Shown: positions 10,287-19,533 of the stretch, piece after piece
How the letters are laid out: each line of letters opens with the position of its first letter
How positions within the stretch are numbered: position 1 is the stretch's first letter
Origin: Balneolaceae bacterium
GTDB lineage: Bacteria > Bacteroidota > Rhodothermia > Balneolales > Balneolaceae
DNA length: 39,777 nt
Direction of reading: 5' to 3'
Assembly: GCA_007693745.1 (NCBI GenBank)
Contig: REDA01000028.1
Location: 1 to 39,777 of the forward strand
The notes under the pieces: generated by a model
Database searches by the model: none
Seen by the model: the letters and a program-made list of their open reading frames with translations, nothing else
What the model was told of the DNA's origin: nothing
Made by a program: the position numbers and the translations under genes

Positions 10287-12743
10287 TTAAAAATAGCGCG
10301 GCACGCTGATCCCGAAAAACCAGCCCGGCCTGTCGATACGCAATGCGGCATCCAGGCGCGCAACTCCAAAAATACGGTTCAGGCTGACCCCTGCTTCGCT
10401 GTGAACGCCCTCAGTCAGCATCGGTTGGTAGGGGGTCCGGTCACGGTCTGATCCCGATTGGCCTGCGGCGGCAAACAGTATAATTCCGGTGCCTTTTTCC
10501 ACAAACCATTGCAGTCCCAGCCGTTCGAAGAAGATGGATTGAAAATCGTGTTCTGCTCCCAGCATCCAGTAGCGGTCGCCTTCATATGGAATCCCTTTTC
10601 GGGTGCGGAGTGTACCAAATGGAGAGAAGATATTTTTGCTCCCGTCTATTACACCATAGCGCTGAAGGGGCAGGGTTCCCAGGGTAACACCGGCCTTTCC
10701 GGTAAGATGAAAGGTGTTGCTGAAAATACGCCTCTGATAAAACGTGGGAAACCGCAGTTCAAAAGAGCCGGACAGGTGTGTAAAGTCAAAATCACTCGAT
10801 AGCAGTCCTCCGCTGTTTTCGGCTGTGACTATCAGCTGGTTGCGTCCAGCCGCACCATAGCTGTTCGGCTGACTGTTAAGAGAAAGCTCCAGGAATACCG
10901 AATTCAGGTTACCGTCGTCGATAGCCGGATTCAGTCGTCTGGGGGAGTGATTTCCAAAAAGGCTGTAATTCTGCGTCAATTCCTGAGCATAGGAGCGGTT
11001 CTTTTCCAGACGAAGGCCGGTTTCGATGGCCAGATTTCTGTAGAGCCTTCTCACTTCAGCGCTGACTTCCATCCTCTCATTATGAAAATAGTCGAAATAG
11101 TCGTTACCCCCGAAGAGCATGACCACACCGTTTGAAAATTGGGGATAGAACCCTGAATGCAGCCTGGCATCCGTACCCCTGTTGAACCTGCCGTTGAGAT
11201 AGAGCTGAGGCCGGGATCGGATTCCGCTGATTCTCTGTCGGATTTGCACACCGTAATCCAGCTCCTCACGGTTAAAACTGTATGAACCGTTCAATGTGAG
11301 GCGTAAACCGGGAAGGGTTTGCGGTGACCGCCATGAGAGGCCGGCTTTGTATCCGTCTATTCGGTTATATCCTGCGATTGGAGCAACCGATCCCAGTTTT
11401 CCGGAAAATCGGGATCCGGAGCGGGTTTCCCTCTCCTGATTCTCATTATCGATAAACCGTGTCAGAAATCCTTCCGGCTGAAAAGCTTTCTCAAGGGTAA
11501 CCGTGCTGTCGATTGAGGCGTAAGCATCTTCCTCTTCCCTTGAGAGGGGAATCCGCGCCATGCCAACTGGCTCTGTCAGGCGCACCGTATCGGGCAGAGA
11601 GATAAAGAGCTGATTCTGCTCAAAGAGCTCATCGGGCAGTGGCTGATTTACGATATAATCCGAGATTTGCGAGATCTGGCTCAATCGGATGGATGGAAAC
11701 TGCAGCCCGATCATACCGATACGGATATGGCCCTCAATTCTCATATCTACCGGAAGCCAGAATTCCCCCCCGTAGTTACTAAACTGCTGGCGATAGGAGA
11801 GCTCAAACTCCTGGACCGGAGGCGGAAAGCGCACTACATCATTGGGTTTGAGATCCACTTCCAGAAGGGCATAATCCCTTCCGAGCACCCATACGGTTCC
11901 CTCAAAGAGGGGTTGCAGTGTACGGCGGGGAGATACAGCAATTTTATAGACCGGTTTTCCCTCCATCATGGTTGTCTCCAGCAAAGAGAAACGGTAGTAA
12001 CTGAGCGCATCCGGATGGGTGACCCCCACCATTCTGAATCCGGATATGGTGATATCGTCATCATAAAAATTTGGAAAGTAGCTTACTCCGGCAAAATTCT
12101 GATCTTCACCAATATTGGATGTCTGCTCCTTGAAAAGCTGCTTTTCCCGTCTTCCTCTTTCGGCGTCCCAGTAGGCAATCGACGCGCTTTCACTGATGGA
12201 GACAATGGATGTGTCGTTGGCCAGTACCTGCCTTGTGTAGGCTGTGGCTTCGTACGCCCTGAGCTTTTCCCGCCAGAGTTGCTTCCGGTTAATCACCAGC
12301 TCCATGATGGAGAGTCCGGGATCATCTCCCGTTACCACAATCTCCTGCATCTCCGTCACCGCCGGTCTCAGAAGCACAAGGAGAGAGTCGTGCGAATCTG
12401 CTTCTGTAACCGTCACTCTCTCGGGTTCATACCCGATATAGCGAACGATCAGGGTTACGGGAAGAGAATCGGCTGTGATGGTAAACACACCGTCCTGATT
12501 CGTTGTGGTTCCCCTGTATGTCTGATCGATCAGAAGGGTTGCTGCCGGAAGTCGTTCTCCGGTTGATGCATCACTTACCGTTCCGGTCAGTACAACCGGG
12601 CCGGATTCAGTCTGAATCCGGTCTGCGGTCCGGTTTACAGAAACGTCCGGAAACGGCGATACACTGTTCAAAAACAGAGAAGGGCCGGACCAAAGTGCAC
12701 ACGGAAGGAAAAGAATGAAAAAAAGTAGGGATAGCTTTTTCAA
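10287..12743 (-). CDS. DUF5686-type outer-membrane protein with carboxypeptidase-regulatory-like domain
   Basis: An outer-membrane protein family common in Bacteroidota, of unknown transport or assembly function. A signal peptide (KKLSLLFFILF...) is followed by a CarboxypepD-regulatory-like Ig fold (VSDASTGERLPAATLLID near residue 55) with the usual YIGYE ending. A middle DUF5686 region follows, and then a long C-terminal β-barrel ending in SVPRYF. The start is uncertain because no ATG precedes the signal peptide. I prefer the TTG at 12743, which gives MKKLSLLFF; a TTG at 12788 would add 15 residues. Unlike SusC relatives it shows no TonB-plug pattern I can recognise, and no SusD partner is adjacent. 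Confidence 0.82.
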   Translation of the reverse strand: MKKLSLLFFILFLPCALWSGPSLFLNSVSPFPDVSVNRTADRIQTESGPVVLTGTVSDASTGERLPAATLLIDQTYRGTTTNQDGVFTITADSLPVTLIVRYIGYEPERVTVTEADSHDSLLVLLRPAVTEMQEIVVTGDDPGLSIMELVINRKQLWREKLRAYEATAYTRQVLANDTSIVSISESASIAYWDAERGRREKQLFKEQTSNIGEDQNFAGVSYFPNFYDDDITISGFRMVGVTHPDALSYYRFSLLETTMMEGKPVYKIAVSPRRTLQPLFEGTVWVLGRDYALLEVDLKPNDVVRFPPPVQEFELSYRQQFSNYGGEFWLPVDMRIEGHIRIGMIGLQFPSIRLSQISQISDYIVNQPLPDELFEQNQLFISLPDTVRLTEPVGMARIPLSREEEDAYASIDSTVTLEKAFQPEGFLTRFIDNENQERETRSGSRFSGKLGSVAPIAGYNRIDGYKAGLSWRSPQTLPGLRLTLNGSYSFNREELDYGVQIRQRISGIRSRPQLYLNGRFNRGTDARLHSGFYPQFSNGVVMLFGGNDYFDYFHNERMEVSAEVRRLYRNLAIETGLRLEKNRSYAQELTQNYSLFGNHSPRRLNPAIDDGNLNSVFLELSLNSQPNSYGAAGRNQLIVTAENSGGLLSSDFDFTHLSGSFELRFPTFYQRRIFSNTFHLTGKAGVTLGTLPLQRYGVIDGSKNIFSPFGTLRTRKGIPYEGDRYWMLGAEHDFQSIFFERLGLQWFVEKGTGIILFAAAGQSGSDRDRTPYQPMLTEGVHSEAGVSLNRIFGVARLDAALRIDRPGWFFGISVPRYF

Positions 12744-12937
12744 AAAAATTAAATTTTGTTCAATGTTGGATAATAACGGGTTTCGCAAAGCTTTTTTGAG
12801 GCCAAAACAACTGAAACCTGATCATTTTCAATCAGTGTTCACAATCTGTTACGAAATAGATATCCCACAGTTTCATTTGGAGAAAAATTTCAAATAAAAA
12901 GGTTATTATCCGAAAACCTGAAATTTAATTTACCATT

Positions 12938-15076
12938 ATGAAAACCACCCCTTTATCCATCCTTATTTTTATGATACTATTTGCAGGTTGTAAACAGACA
13001 GACACAAGTGAAGTGACCAGAGATACGGCTGTTCTCCTGGATTATCCTGAAACCCGCAAAGGAGATGTAACAGACCTTTATTTCGGTACTGAAGTGGCCG
13101 ATCCCTACCGCTGGCTTGAAGATGATCTCTCTGAAGAGACTGCGGAGTGGGTTCGTCAGCAGAATGAAGTCACTTTCGGGTTTCTGGATCAGATACCCTT
13201 TCGGGATCAGATCCGTGAACGGCTGACTGAGCAGTGGAATTATGAAAGGGTCAGTTCCCCGGTAAAGCATGGGGATTACTACTACTTTTACAGAAACGAT
13301 GGCCTTCAGAATCATTCTGTTCTCTTCAGAAGAGCCTCTGCTGAAGCTGAACCGGAGATATTTCTCGATCCCAATACGTTTTCCGAAGACGGCACCACAT
13401 CCCTTGCCGGAGTCAGTTTTACCAAAGACGGTTCCCTTGCGGCCTATGCAATATCCGAGGGCGGATCAGACTGGAGAAAAATTATTGTGATTGATACAGA
13501 ATCGTTCGAAGAGGTGGGAGATACCCTTGTGGATGTGAAATTCTCCGGTATTTCGTGGTATAAAAATGAAGGATTTTTTTACAGCAGTTATGAGCAGCCC
13601 GACGGCAGCCAGCTCTCGGCGATGACCGATCAGCACAAACTCTATTTTCACCGCATCGGTACTCCTCAGCGTGAAGATCAGCTTGTTTTTGGTGGAGAAA
13701 AGACACCGCGCCGATACATCGGGGGTGGTATCACAGAAGATGAATCCCTGCTGGTGATCAGTGCGGCTGTAAGCACCACTGGTAATGAACTCTATATTAT
13801 GGTACCTGGATCAGAAGATATCGTAACAGTTGTGGATAACTTCGATCACAACCATTCACTGATCGACACACACAACGGCTATCTCTACATCTATACCAAT
13901 CTGGATGCGCCTAATTACCGCCTTGTCCGCACACCAGCGACCACCCCGCAACCTGAGTACTGGGTGGATGTGATTCCGGAAACAGGCAATGTACTGAGTG
14001 TGAGCAGGGGAGGTGGTTCTCTGTTTGCCAACTATCTTGTGGATGTGCAGACGGAAATTCATCAGTTCGATTACGACGGTAATCTGATCCGCCAAGTGGA
14101 ACTGCCGGCTATTGGTACGGCGGGAGGATTCTCTGCACGAAAAGAGGATTCCTCTCTTTTCTACACGTTTACATCGTTTACCTATCCATCCACAATTTTT
14201 GAATACTCGATCGAAACCGGAGAGTCTCTGCTGTACTGGAATCCTGCGATCGACTTTAACCCTGATGATTATGTGACCGAACAGGTTTTTTATGAAAGTA
14301 AAGACGGAACCAGGATTCCGATGTTCATCACCTACAAAAAAGGATTGGAGATGGATGGTTCCAATCCCACCTATCTCTATGCTTATGGAGGATTTAATGT
14401 CAGTCTTCGTCCCTCATTCAGTATAGCACGGCTGATCTGGCTCGAAAATGGCGGAATCTATGCCCAGCCTAATATCCGGGGTGGAGGTGAATATGGACGC
14501 GAATGGCATCTTGCCGGTACCAAACTGAACAGACAGAATGTGTTTGACGATTTTATAGCGGCTGCAGAATATCTGATCGACAGCGGGTACACATCCAGTG
14601 AAAAACTTGCCATTTCAGGCGGTTCAAATGGCGGACTCCTTGTAGGGGCTGTTATGAATCAGCGGCCTGAGCTGTTCAGTGTGGCATTTCCGGCTGTTGG
14701 AGTCCTCGATATGTTGCGCTATCACACATTTACAGCCGGTGCCGGATGGGCATTTGATTACGGTACCTCGGAAGAGAGTGAAGAGATGTTCCGTTATCTG
14801 AAGGGCTATTCACCGGTCCATAATGTTCGAGAAGGCACTGTTTATCCCTCCACGATGATCACAACTGCGGATCATGATGACCGGGTGGTTCCTGCACACT
14901 CCTTTAAGTTTGCTGCTGAGCTGCAGTCGAAACATGCCGGTGAAAATCCTGTCCTGATCAGAGTAGAAACCCGAGCAGGTCACGGTGCCGGACGTACTAC
15001 AGAATCCGTAATCAGTGAATGGACGGATAAGTACGCCTTTGCCTGGTTTATGATGGGGGAAAATCCCTTTAAATAA
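12938..15076 (+). CDS. Prolyl oligopeptidase family serine peptidase (S9A), lipoprotein
   Basis: Cleaves short peptides after proline, or a relative of such enzymes, and is probably anchored on the periplasmic side by a lipid. The signal peptide ends in the lipobox FAGC (Cys about residue 18). A seven-bladed propeller occupies roughly residues 100-430 and an α/β-hydrolase domain forms the C-terminus. The catalytic triad is complete: Ser in GGSNGG near 570, Asp in ADHDDRV near 650 and His in RAGHGAG near 688. The 712-residue length is normal for S9A. It is the only plus-strand gene left of 18 kb. A strong intrinsic terminator follows, so it forms its own transcription unit. Confidence 0.95.
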   Translation: MKTTPLSILIFMILFAGCKQTDTSEVTRDTAVLLDYPETRKGDVTDLYFGTEVADPYRWLEDDLSEETAEWVRQQNEVTFGFLDQIPFRDQIRERLTEQWNYERVSSPVKHGDYYYFYRNDGLQNHSVLFRRASAEAEPEIFLDPNTFSEDGTTSLAGVSFTKDGSLAAYAISEGGSDWRKIIVIDTESFEEVGDTLVDVKFSGISWYKNEGFFYSSYEQPDGSQLSAMTDQHKLYFHRIGTPQREDQLVFGGEKTPRRYIGGGITEDESLLVISAAVSTTGNELYIMVPGSEDIVTVVDNFDHNHSLIDTHNGYLYIYTNLDAPNYRLVRTPATTPQPEYWVDVIPETGNVLSVSRGGGSLFANYLVDVQTEIHQFDYDGNLIRQVELPAIGTAGGFSARKEDSSLFYTFTSFTYPSTIFEYSIETGESLLYWNPAIDFNPDDYVTEQVFYESKDGTRIPMFITYKKGLEMDGSNPTYLYAYGGFNVSLRPSFSIARLIWLENGGIYAQPNIRGGGEYGREWHLAGTKLNRQNVFDDFIAAAEYLIDSGYTSSEKLAISGGSNGGLLVGAVMNQRPELFSVAFPAVGVLDMLRYHTFTAGAGWAFDYGTSEESEEMFRYLKGYSPVHNVREGTVYPSTMITTADHDDRVVPAHSFKFAAELQSKHAGENPVLIRVETRAGHGAGRTTESVISEWTDKYAFAWFMMGENPFK

Positions 15077-15101
15077 CACTCATTCCCTGCTTTTTTTTCA
15101 G

Positions 15102-15143
15102 ACCGGAACGGTTTCTGTGATAAGAAACGGTTCCGGTTTTTTT
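15102..15143 (+). terminator. Intrinsic terminator of the prolyl oligopeptidase gene
   Basis: Fifteen-base arms at 15102-15116 and 15123-15137 pair with a single mismatch around a 6-base loop and run into a stretch of T residues ending at 15143. It begins 26 bp after the stop codon. Confidence 0.9.
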
Positions 15144-15226
15144 ATGCATGAACTGAAATTAAAAAGAGTCTGCCTGATGGGCTCAAAAATACCGGATTTA
15201 CGAAATGCAGACTCTATTCTGAGTTT

Positions 15227-15916
15227 CTAACCGAATGAGGTTCCGTTTTTTTTGTTGTAGGCATTGATCACAATATCAGCCATCACATCCGGTGAAAATA
15301 CATTTGAATTGAGTACCAGATCGTAATCAGAAGGGGTGGTAGGATCTTTATGAAAGTTCAGCTTAACAAATTCATTTCGCTCTCTCTCTTTATTATCAAT
15401 AATTACAGATGCCTGCTTTTGAGAGATTTTTTCTTTATCAGCATATCTGTGAATCCTCTCTTTAAGCGGACAAACCACACGAACATTCAGAACTCCGGGA
15501 TGTTTACATACATAATTGGCTCCTCTTCCAACAATCACTGAGTTTCCATACTCTTCGATCGTGTTGACAACCTTTATAAGAGATCGTAAATAGGTGGTGC
15601 TTGTTGGTATATTCCTTAAAAAACCGGTTATAGTCTCTTCCATCGTCTGCTGTTTCTTCTCATCAATCAATTCGACAGCCCGAACGCCTCCACCCAGCTC
15701 GTTGGTGATTGCAATTAACAGATCCTTATCCCACACCTTAAACCCTATCTTCTTTTCGATCTGGGCTGCTACTGCTGCACCCAATGCTCCAAATTCCCTT
15801 GAGATTGTGATTACAGGATAGGTTTTATTCTTTGGGGATCGCCTGCTTGCCACTGAATTTTCATGTTTCCAGTTCGCAATTTGCTCCTCAATAATGTGTT
15901 CAGCTTTTCGGGGCAT
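15227..15916 (-). CDS. Cytidylate kinase-like family protein
   Basis: A P-loop-fold protein of the cytidylate-kinase-like family, which is distinct from the housekeeping Cmk. The nucleotide-binding region is seen at about residues 34-50 (TISREFGALGAAVA). This retains the SRE-G pattern of the family but lacks the Lys of a standard Walker A GxxxxGK. A second conserved block, NSVIVGRGANYV, lies near 125, and an arginine-rich segment (KERERNEF) lies near 180. The length of 229 residues fits. The start at 15916 has no clear Shine-Dalgarno sequence. Substrate is unknown; the altered P-loop is common in this family and does not show inactivity. Confidence 0.82.
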   Translation of the reverse strand: MPRKAEHIIEEQIANWKHENSVASRRSPKNKTYPVITISREFGALGAAVAAQIEKKIGFKVWDKDLLIAITNELGGGVRAVELIDEKKQQTMEETITGFLRNIPTSTTYLRSLIKVVNTIEEYGNSVIVGRGANYVCKHPGVLNVRVVCPLKERIHRYADKEKISQKQASVIIDNKERERNEFVKLNFHKDPTTPSDYDLVLNSNVFSPDVMADIVINAYNKKNGTSFG

Positions 15917-16243
15917 AGTTTTTAACTATTTATTGGGTTTTAATTTCAATATGCATCCATAAACAACGGTATTACGGCTCAATCACTCTATTCGGTCGGT
16001 TAGCTTTACAAACTCTTTTTTCGAATTTTTTCATTTAGGGACTTTAAAACCACTATTTATACAAAAGACAGTCCAATTATCTTTTTAAAGCCTCCATATT
16101 ACCTGGCTTTTTTTAAAAATGACTGTTTAAAGCTCCTGTGGTTTTAATTAAAATCGAAGCTTTTGAAAAGCTATCTATCCTAATAAAAAGTAAATCTCCT
16201 GATGATATAAGAAAACAGGGGTTTCTCTGATCTCTGCTCTTAT
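15917..16243. other. AT-rich intergenic region, no gene seen
   Basis: This 327-bp stretch lies between two minus-strand genes. It must hold the promoter of the cytidylate-kinase-like gene, but I cannot place it confidently. A perfect 7-bp inverted repeat with a one-base loop (AGCTTTT/AAAAGCT, about 16160-16175) could be a weak terminator for the upstream purM unit. Confidence 0.4.
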
Positions 16244-16585
16244 TTACTCAATGATAGAAAGAAGTTCTTCAGGAACCTCAATTTTCATGCGTAAAAGGGT
16301 GGATGCGTGCGTTTTACCCTGAGCATCGAGTTTCAGTGAAACGGTTCCACCACCACCCAGGCTTTCATTAAGAATAAAATTCAGGGCTCCGATGTTTGGA
16401 AGTTCATATCTCTCAACAGCGCCTTTACAGATGTGTTTCATTTCATTTTTTACACGCTCTTCAGTCAGAACCTCCTTTAAAAAAGGATAGATTTTTGGGT
16501 GACGGGCGATGATTCCCACATTACTCCCATTTCCTTTATCCCCGCTTCGTCCGTGTGCAATCCTAATTAATTGTACTTTTTTCAT
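16244..16585 (-). CDS. Stand-alone AtuA-like (ferredoxin-fold) domain protein
   Basis: Matches the C-terminal domain normally attached to DUF1446/AtuA-family proteins, which are linked to acyclic terpene or acyl-CoA catabolism. The signature IAHGRSGDKGNGSNVGI lies near the start, followed by the glycine-rich SLGGGGTVSL in the second half. Here the domain is a separate 113-residue protein. Two ATGs lie 6 bp apart; I chose 16585 because AGGAG is then 7 bases away, against about 2 for 16591. It starts 14 bp after the purM stop and is probably co-transcribed with it. The partner DUF1446 domain is not in this window. The precise role is unknown. Confidence 0.8.
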   Translation of the reverse strand: MKKVQLIRIAHGRSGDKGNGSNVGIIARHPKIYPFLKEVLTEERVKNEMKHICKGAVERYELPNIGALNFILNESLGGGGTVSLKLDAQGKTHASTLLRMKIEVPEELLSIIE

Positions 16586-16599
16586 AGACATTCTCCTTA

Positions 16600-17622
16600 T
16601 CAGACAACCTCTCCTATCTCAATAAACGGTTCTTCTAAATCAGAACAAATTTTTGTCACTTGTTTTAATGAATCGGGACTGCAAACTGCGATTAACCCGA
16701 TCCCGAGATTAAATGCTGAGCGCATATCCTCTTCCGGAACGTTACCGGTCTCCTGAATCAGATTAAAAAGTGCCGGACGTTCCCAGGAGTTCCAGTTCAC
16801 TTTCAGGGACTGACCCTCGTTTAAAATTCGTTTTGTATTACCGATGATACCCCCGCCTGTTATATGAGAAAATCCGTGGATTCCATCGGTTTCCTTCAGT
16901 TTTCGAATAAGGGAAAGATAGGATTTATGAACCGAGAGCAGTTCCATTCCAAGCGGCTGATTCATTCCAGGCAGCAGATCATCCGGATGATACGTACTGA
17001 ACAGAACTTTTCTGGCCAGTGAAAAGCCGTTTGTATGCAGGCCTGTGCTTTTAAAACCTAAAAGTTTATCCCCCTTCTGAATACTCTTACCTGTAATAAG
17101 TTTTTCCCTGTCCACTACCCCTACGATGGTTCCTGCCAGATCAAATTCACCCTCTTTGTATATATCCGGCATTTCAGCCGTTTCACCACCAATCAATGCC
17201 ACACCATTCTCTCTGCATGCTATGGTAAATCCTTTAATCACATCATATCCAATACCTTTATCAAGCTTACCTGTTGAAAAGTAGTCCAGAAAAAACAGGG
17301 GTTCTGCTCCGCATACGGCAATATCATTCACACAGTGATTCACCAGATCCTGCCCTACCGTATCGTAAATTTCCATGTTAAAGGCGACAATCAATTTTGT
17401 ACCCACCCCGTCCACACTGGATACCAGAACCGGTTCCCTGTATCCGGTAAAATCAGCTGAAAAGAGTCCTCCAAAACCACCAATATTCGATAAGACCCTG
17501 GCACTGTGTGTTTCACTCACAAGCTCTTTAATGGAATCAACAAGCTCCTCACCTGCCTTAATATCTACACCTGAATCTTTGTATGTGATCGGTTTTTTCT
17601 GATTCTCTGACGTTTCACTCAT
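16600..17622 (-). CDS. purM: Phosphoribosylformylglycinamidine cyclo-ligase (AIR synthetase)
   Basis: Fifth step of de novo purine synthesis: ATP-dependent ring closure of FGAM to aminoimidazole ribotide in the cytosol. Recognisable blocks are TYKDSGVDIKAGEE at the N-terminus, SSVDGVGTKL, the region HCVNDIAVCGAEPLFFLDY, GGETAEMPDIY and ITGGGIIGN, all in the expected order for PurM. I chose the ATG at 17622, which has AGAGG 7 bases upstream and begins MSETSENQ. A GTG at 17685 leaves an atypical 21-residue extension. It is the first gene of a unit with the AtuA-like gene, and its upstream region is the origin-like DnaA-box cluster. Confidence 0.96.
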   Translation of the reverse strand: MSETSENQKKPITYKDSGVDIKAGEELVDSIKELVSETHSARVLSNIGGFGGLFSADFTGYREPVLVSSVDGVGTKLIVAFNMEIYDTVGQDLVNHCVNDIAVCGAEPLFFLDYFSTGKLDKGIGYDVIKGFTIACRENGVALIGGETAEMPDIYKEGEFDLAGTIVGVVDREKLITGKSIQKGDKLLGFKSTGLHTNGFSLARKVLFSTYHPDDLLPGMNQPLGMELLSVHKSYLSLIRKLKETDGIHGFSHITGGGIIGNTKRILNEGQSLKVNWNSWERPALFNLIQETGNVPEEDMRSAFNLGIGLIAVCSPDSLKQVTKICSDLEEPFIEIGEVV

Positions 17623-17699
17623 CTGCTTGCCTCTGAATTTCTGATTTTCCGGATTAAAAAGATCGAATTGTATAAATAGTGCCACTGCCTGATAAAAAA

Positions 17700-18185
17700 T
17701 TACCAGCGTAAGGTTTTGGATCGAAGTTCTCCGGTTTTTTCATTCATCCGCAATCTTATTTTTCAAAACCAATTCAAACGGTCTCTAAATATATAAAGTT
17801 TAGTTTACCTTTTAAAGAGAGGTTATCCACAGCAGAATTCTATCAGAATTAAATTTCATAATCTCTTTCTTAGTAGTAGTACACTGTGGAGATGTGAATA
17901 AAAAAGTTATGCGGATGGAATGTAAATCACTGTTGATAATGTTGATAATTATGTTAATACTAAGTATAATAAAATTAATAATATAAATTTTTAATTATCA
18001 AGTTATAAACAACATATATAGATTATACCATAAGTTAACTCAAAACTGTTCACAGGAGGGGTATTTTCTGAATGCTGTGGAAAACAGTATTCTAATGTTT
18101 ATAGATGTGGATAGATTCTGATATTTTTAAAAAAATTCTGTTGTCCACAACTTACTGAACCGTTATCCACATTATTTTCCACACT
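17700..18185. other. oriC: Candidate chromosomal replication origin (oriC): DnaA-box cluster with AT-rich segment
   Basis: A gene-free region between divergent purM and dtd. Two perfect TTATCCACA boxes occur at 17823-17831 and 18163-18171. Other consensus-like boxes are 17893-17901 (minus, TTATTCACA), 18076-18084 (minus, TTTTCCACA) and 18175-18183 (TTTTCCACA). One-mismatch boxes are 17931-17939 and 17940-17948 (tandem TGTTGATAA), 18106-18114 (minus) and 18141-18149. Between the two groups lies a segment (about 17937-18035) that is roughly 85-90% A+T by eye, suitable as an unwinding element. TAGTAGTAGTA at 17871-17881 resembles DnaA-trio motifs. dnaA itself is not in the window. Function is inferred from this pattern. 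Confidence 0.75.
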
Positions 18186-18623
18186 ATGAGAATTGTTATT
18201 CAGAGAGTAAATAGAGCATCAGTCACGGTTGATGGAAGAAAAACAGGTTCTATTGGAAAGGGACTTCTTTTACTTGTGGGGATCCATCATACGGACAGTG
18301 AAGAGCAGTGTATATGGTGTGCGGAAAAAATTAGTAACCTCCGGATTTTTGAAGATGATGAGGGAAAAATGAACAGATCTCTTTTGGATGTAAAGGGAGA
18401 TGTACTGGTGGTTTCTCAGTTTACACTCTATGGAAATACAAGAAAGGGAACGCGTCCCAGTTTTGTGGAAGCGGCTCCTCCGGAGATTGCAGAGCCCCTG
18501 TATGATTTTTTTATTGAGAGGTTAAAGATGAATGACAGGAAAGTGGAATCAGGAATTTTTGGTGCGATGATGGATGTTGAACTGGTCAATGATGGACCTG
18601 TCACGCTGATTCTTGAAAAGTAA
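18186..18623 (+). CDS. dtd: D-aminoacyl-tRNA deacylase
   Basis: Hydrolyses D-amino acids mischarged onto tRNA, a translation quality-control step in the cytosol. The N-terminal [17 protein letters not shown], the catalytic [17 protein letters not shown] block (residues about 78-94, with the SQFTLY active-site motif) and the C-terminal [16 protein letters not shown] motif (the cross-subunit Gly-Pro-type loop region) are all present. The length of 145 residues is exactly typical. The start ATG sits 2 bp after the last DnaA box, so its promoter must lie within the origin-like region. The stop codon overlaps the next start (TAATG), indicating translational coupling. Confidence 0.97.
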   Translation: MRIVIQRVNRASVTVDGRKTGSIGKGLLLLVGIHHTDSEEQCIWCAEKISNLRIFEDDEGKMNRSLLDVKGDVLVVSQFTLYGNTRKGTRPSFVEAAPPEIAEPLYDFFIERLKMNDRKVESGIFGAMMDVELVNDGPVTLILEK

Positions 18624-19522
18624 TGGCTGTACTATTTGTATTTCTTGATGGTGTTGGTATTGGAATGAAGGGGGGAATGAATCCGCTTTCAAACCCGGCA
18701 TTGCGTTCATTTTCCTGGTTTACAAAATGTGATGGTCTTCATTCCGGGTGTAATGAGCAGCTAAGTGAAAACCATCTCTTTAAGAGAGTGGATGCCAATT
18801 TGAATGTAGAGGGTTATCCTCAAAGCGGTACCGGTCAGACCACTCTTTTTACCGGAATCAATGCGTCGGAACGTATAGGAAAGCACTTTGGCCCTTATCC
18901 TCATTCAGCCTTGAAACCTTTGTTAACGGAGGAGTCACTTTTCAGGAAAATGATAAAGAGAGGAAAGAGTCCCTTTTTTTTAAATGCCTATCCGGATATT
19001 TTTTTTAAAAAATCTGAGAGCAGAAACCGGTGGAGTTGTACTACACTAATGACAAGAGGGGCAGGAATTCCTTTAAACAGTGTGAAAGATGTAAAAAATG
19101 GAAAGGCTGTCACGGCAGAAATCATTCAGAATGCATGGAGGGAACAGCTTCACCCGGAGGTACCGGAAATAGAGCCAGAGGAAGCTTCAGAGAGAGCATT
19201 GAATGCGCTTCTTAATTACGACCTTGTACTCTATGAGTATTATTTAACGGATAAGGCAGGCCATTCCAAAGAGCTGGCAATTGCAGAGCGCATACTCAGA
19301 CCTCTTGATCGGTTTTTATTCAAAATAATCTCAGATTTGAAAGAGTCAGATACATTGATTATCACCAGTGATCATGGAAATATTGAGAATATGGATGTAA
19401 AAACCCATACCCGAAACCCTGTTCCTCTCTTTGTGAAAGGGCAGTGTTCATTTTTTAAAAATGTAAACTCAATCGCAGAAATTACACCTTCTATTTTGAA
19501 TCTTTTTGATGCTCAAAAGTAA
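18623..19522 (+). CDS. Alkaline-phosphatase-superfamily metalloenzyme, phosphoglycerate-mutase-like
   Basis: A two-metal enzyme related to cofactor-independent phosphoglycerate mutase and phosphopentomutase, but much shorter (299 residues). The metal and nucleophile motifs are present: FVFLDGVGIG at the N-terminus, the nucleophile region SGTGQTTLFTG near residue 73, TDKAGH near 210 and SDHGN near 250. The long insertion domain of GpmI is missing, so it is not expected to be an ordinary glycolytic mutase. Its start overlaps the dtd stop by one base. The substrate is unknown; a hydrolase or phosphotransferase role is inferred from the fold only. The gene converges with adk, with 11 bp between them. 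Confidence 0.78.
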   Translation: MAVLFVFLDGVGIGMKGGMNPLSNPALRSFSWFTKCDGLHSGCNEQLSENHLFKRVDANLNVEGYPQSGTGQTTLFTGINASERIGKHFGPYPHSALKPLLTEESLFRKMIKRGKSPFFLNAYPDIFFKKSESRNRWSCTTLMTRGAGIPLNSVKDVKNGKAVTAEIIQNAWREQLHPEVPEIEPEEASERALNALLNYDLVLYEYYLTDKAGHSKELAIAERILRPLDRFLFKIISDLKESDTLIITSDHGNIENMDVKTHTRNPVPLFVKGQCSFFKNVNSIAEITPSILNLFDAQK

Positions 19523-19533
19523 GGTTGTGGAAA

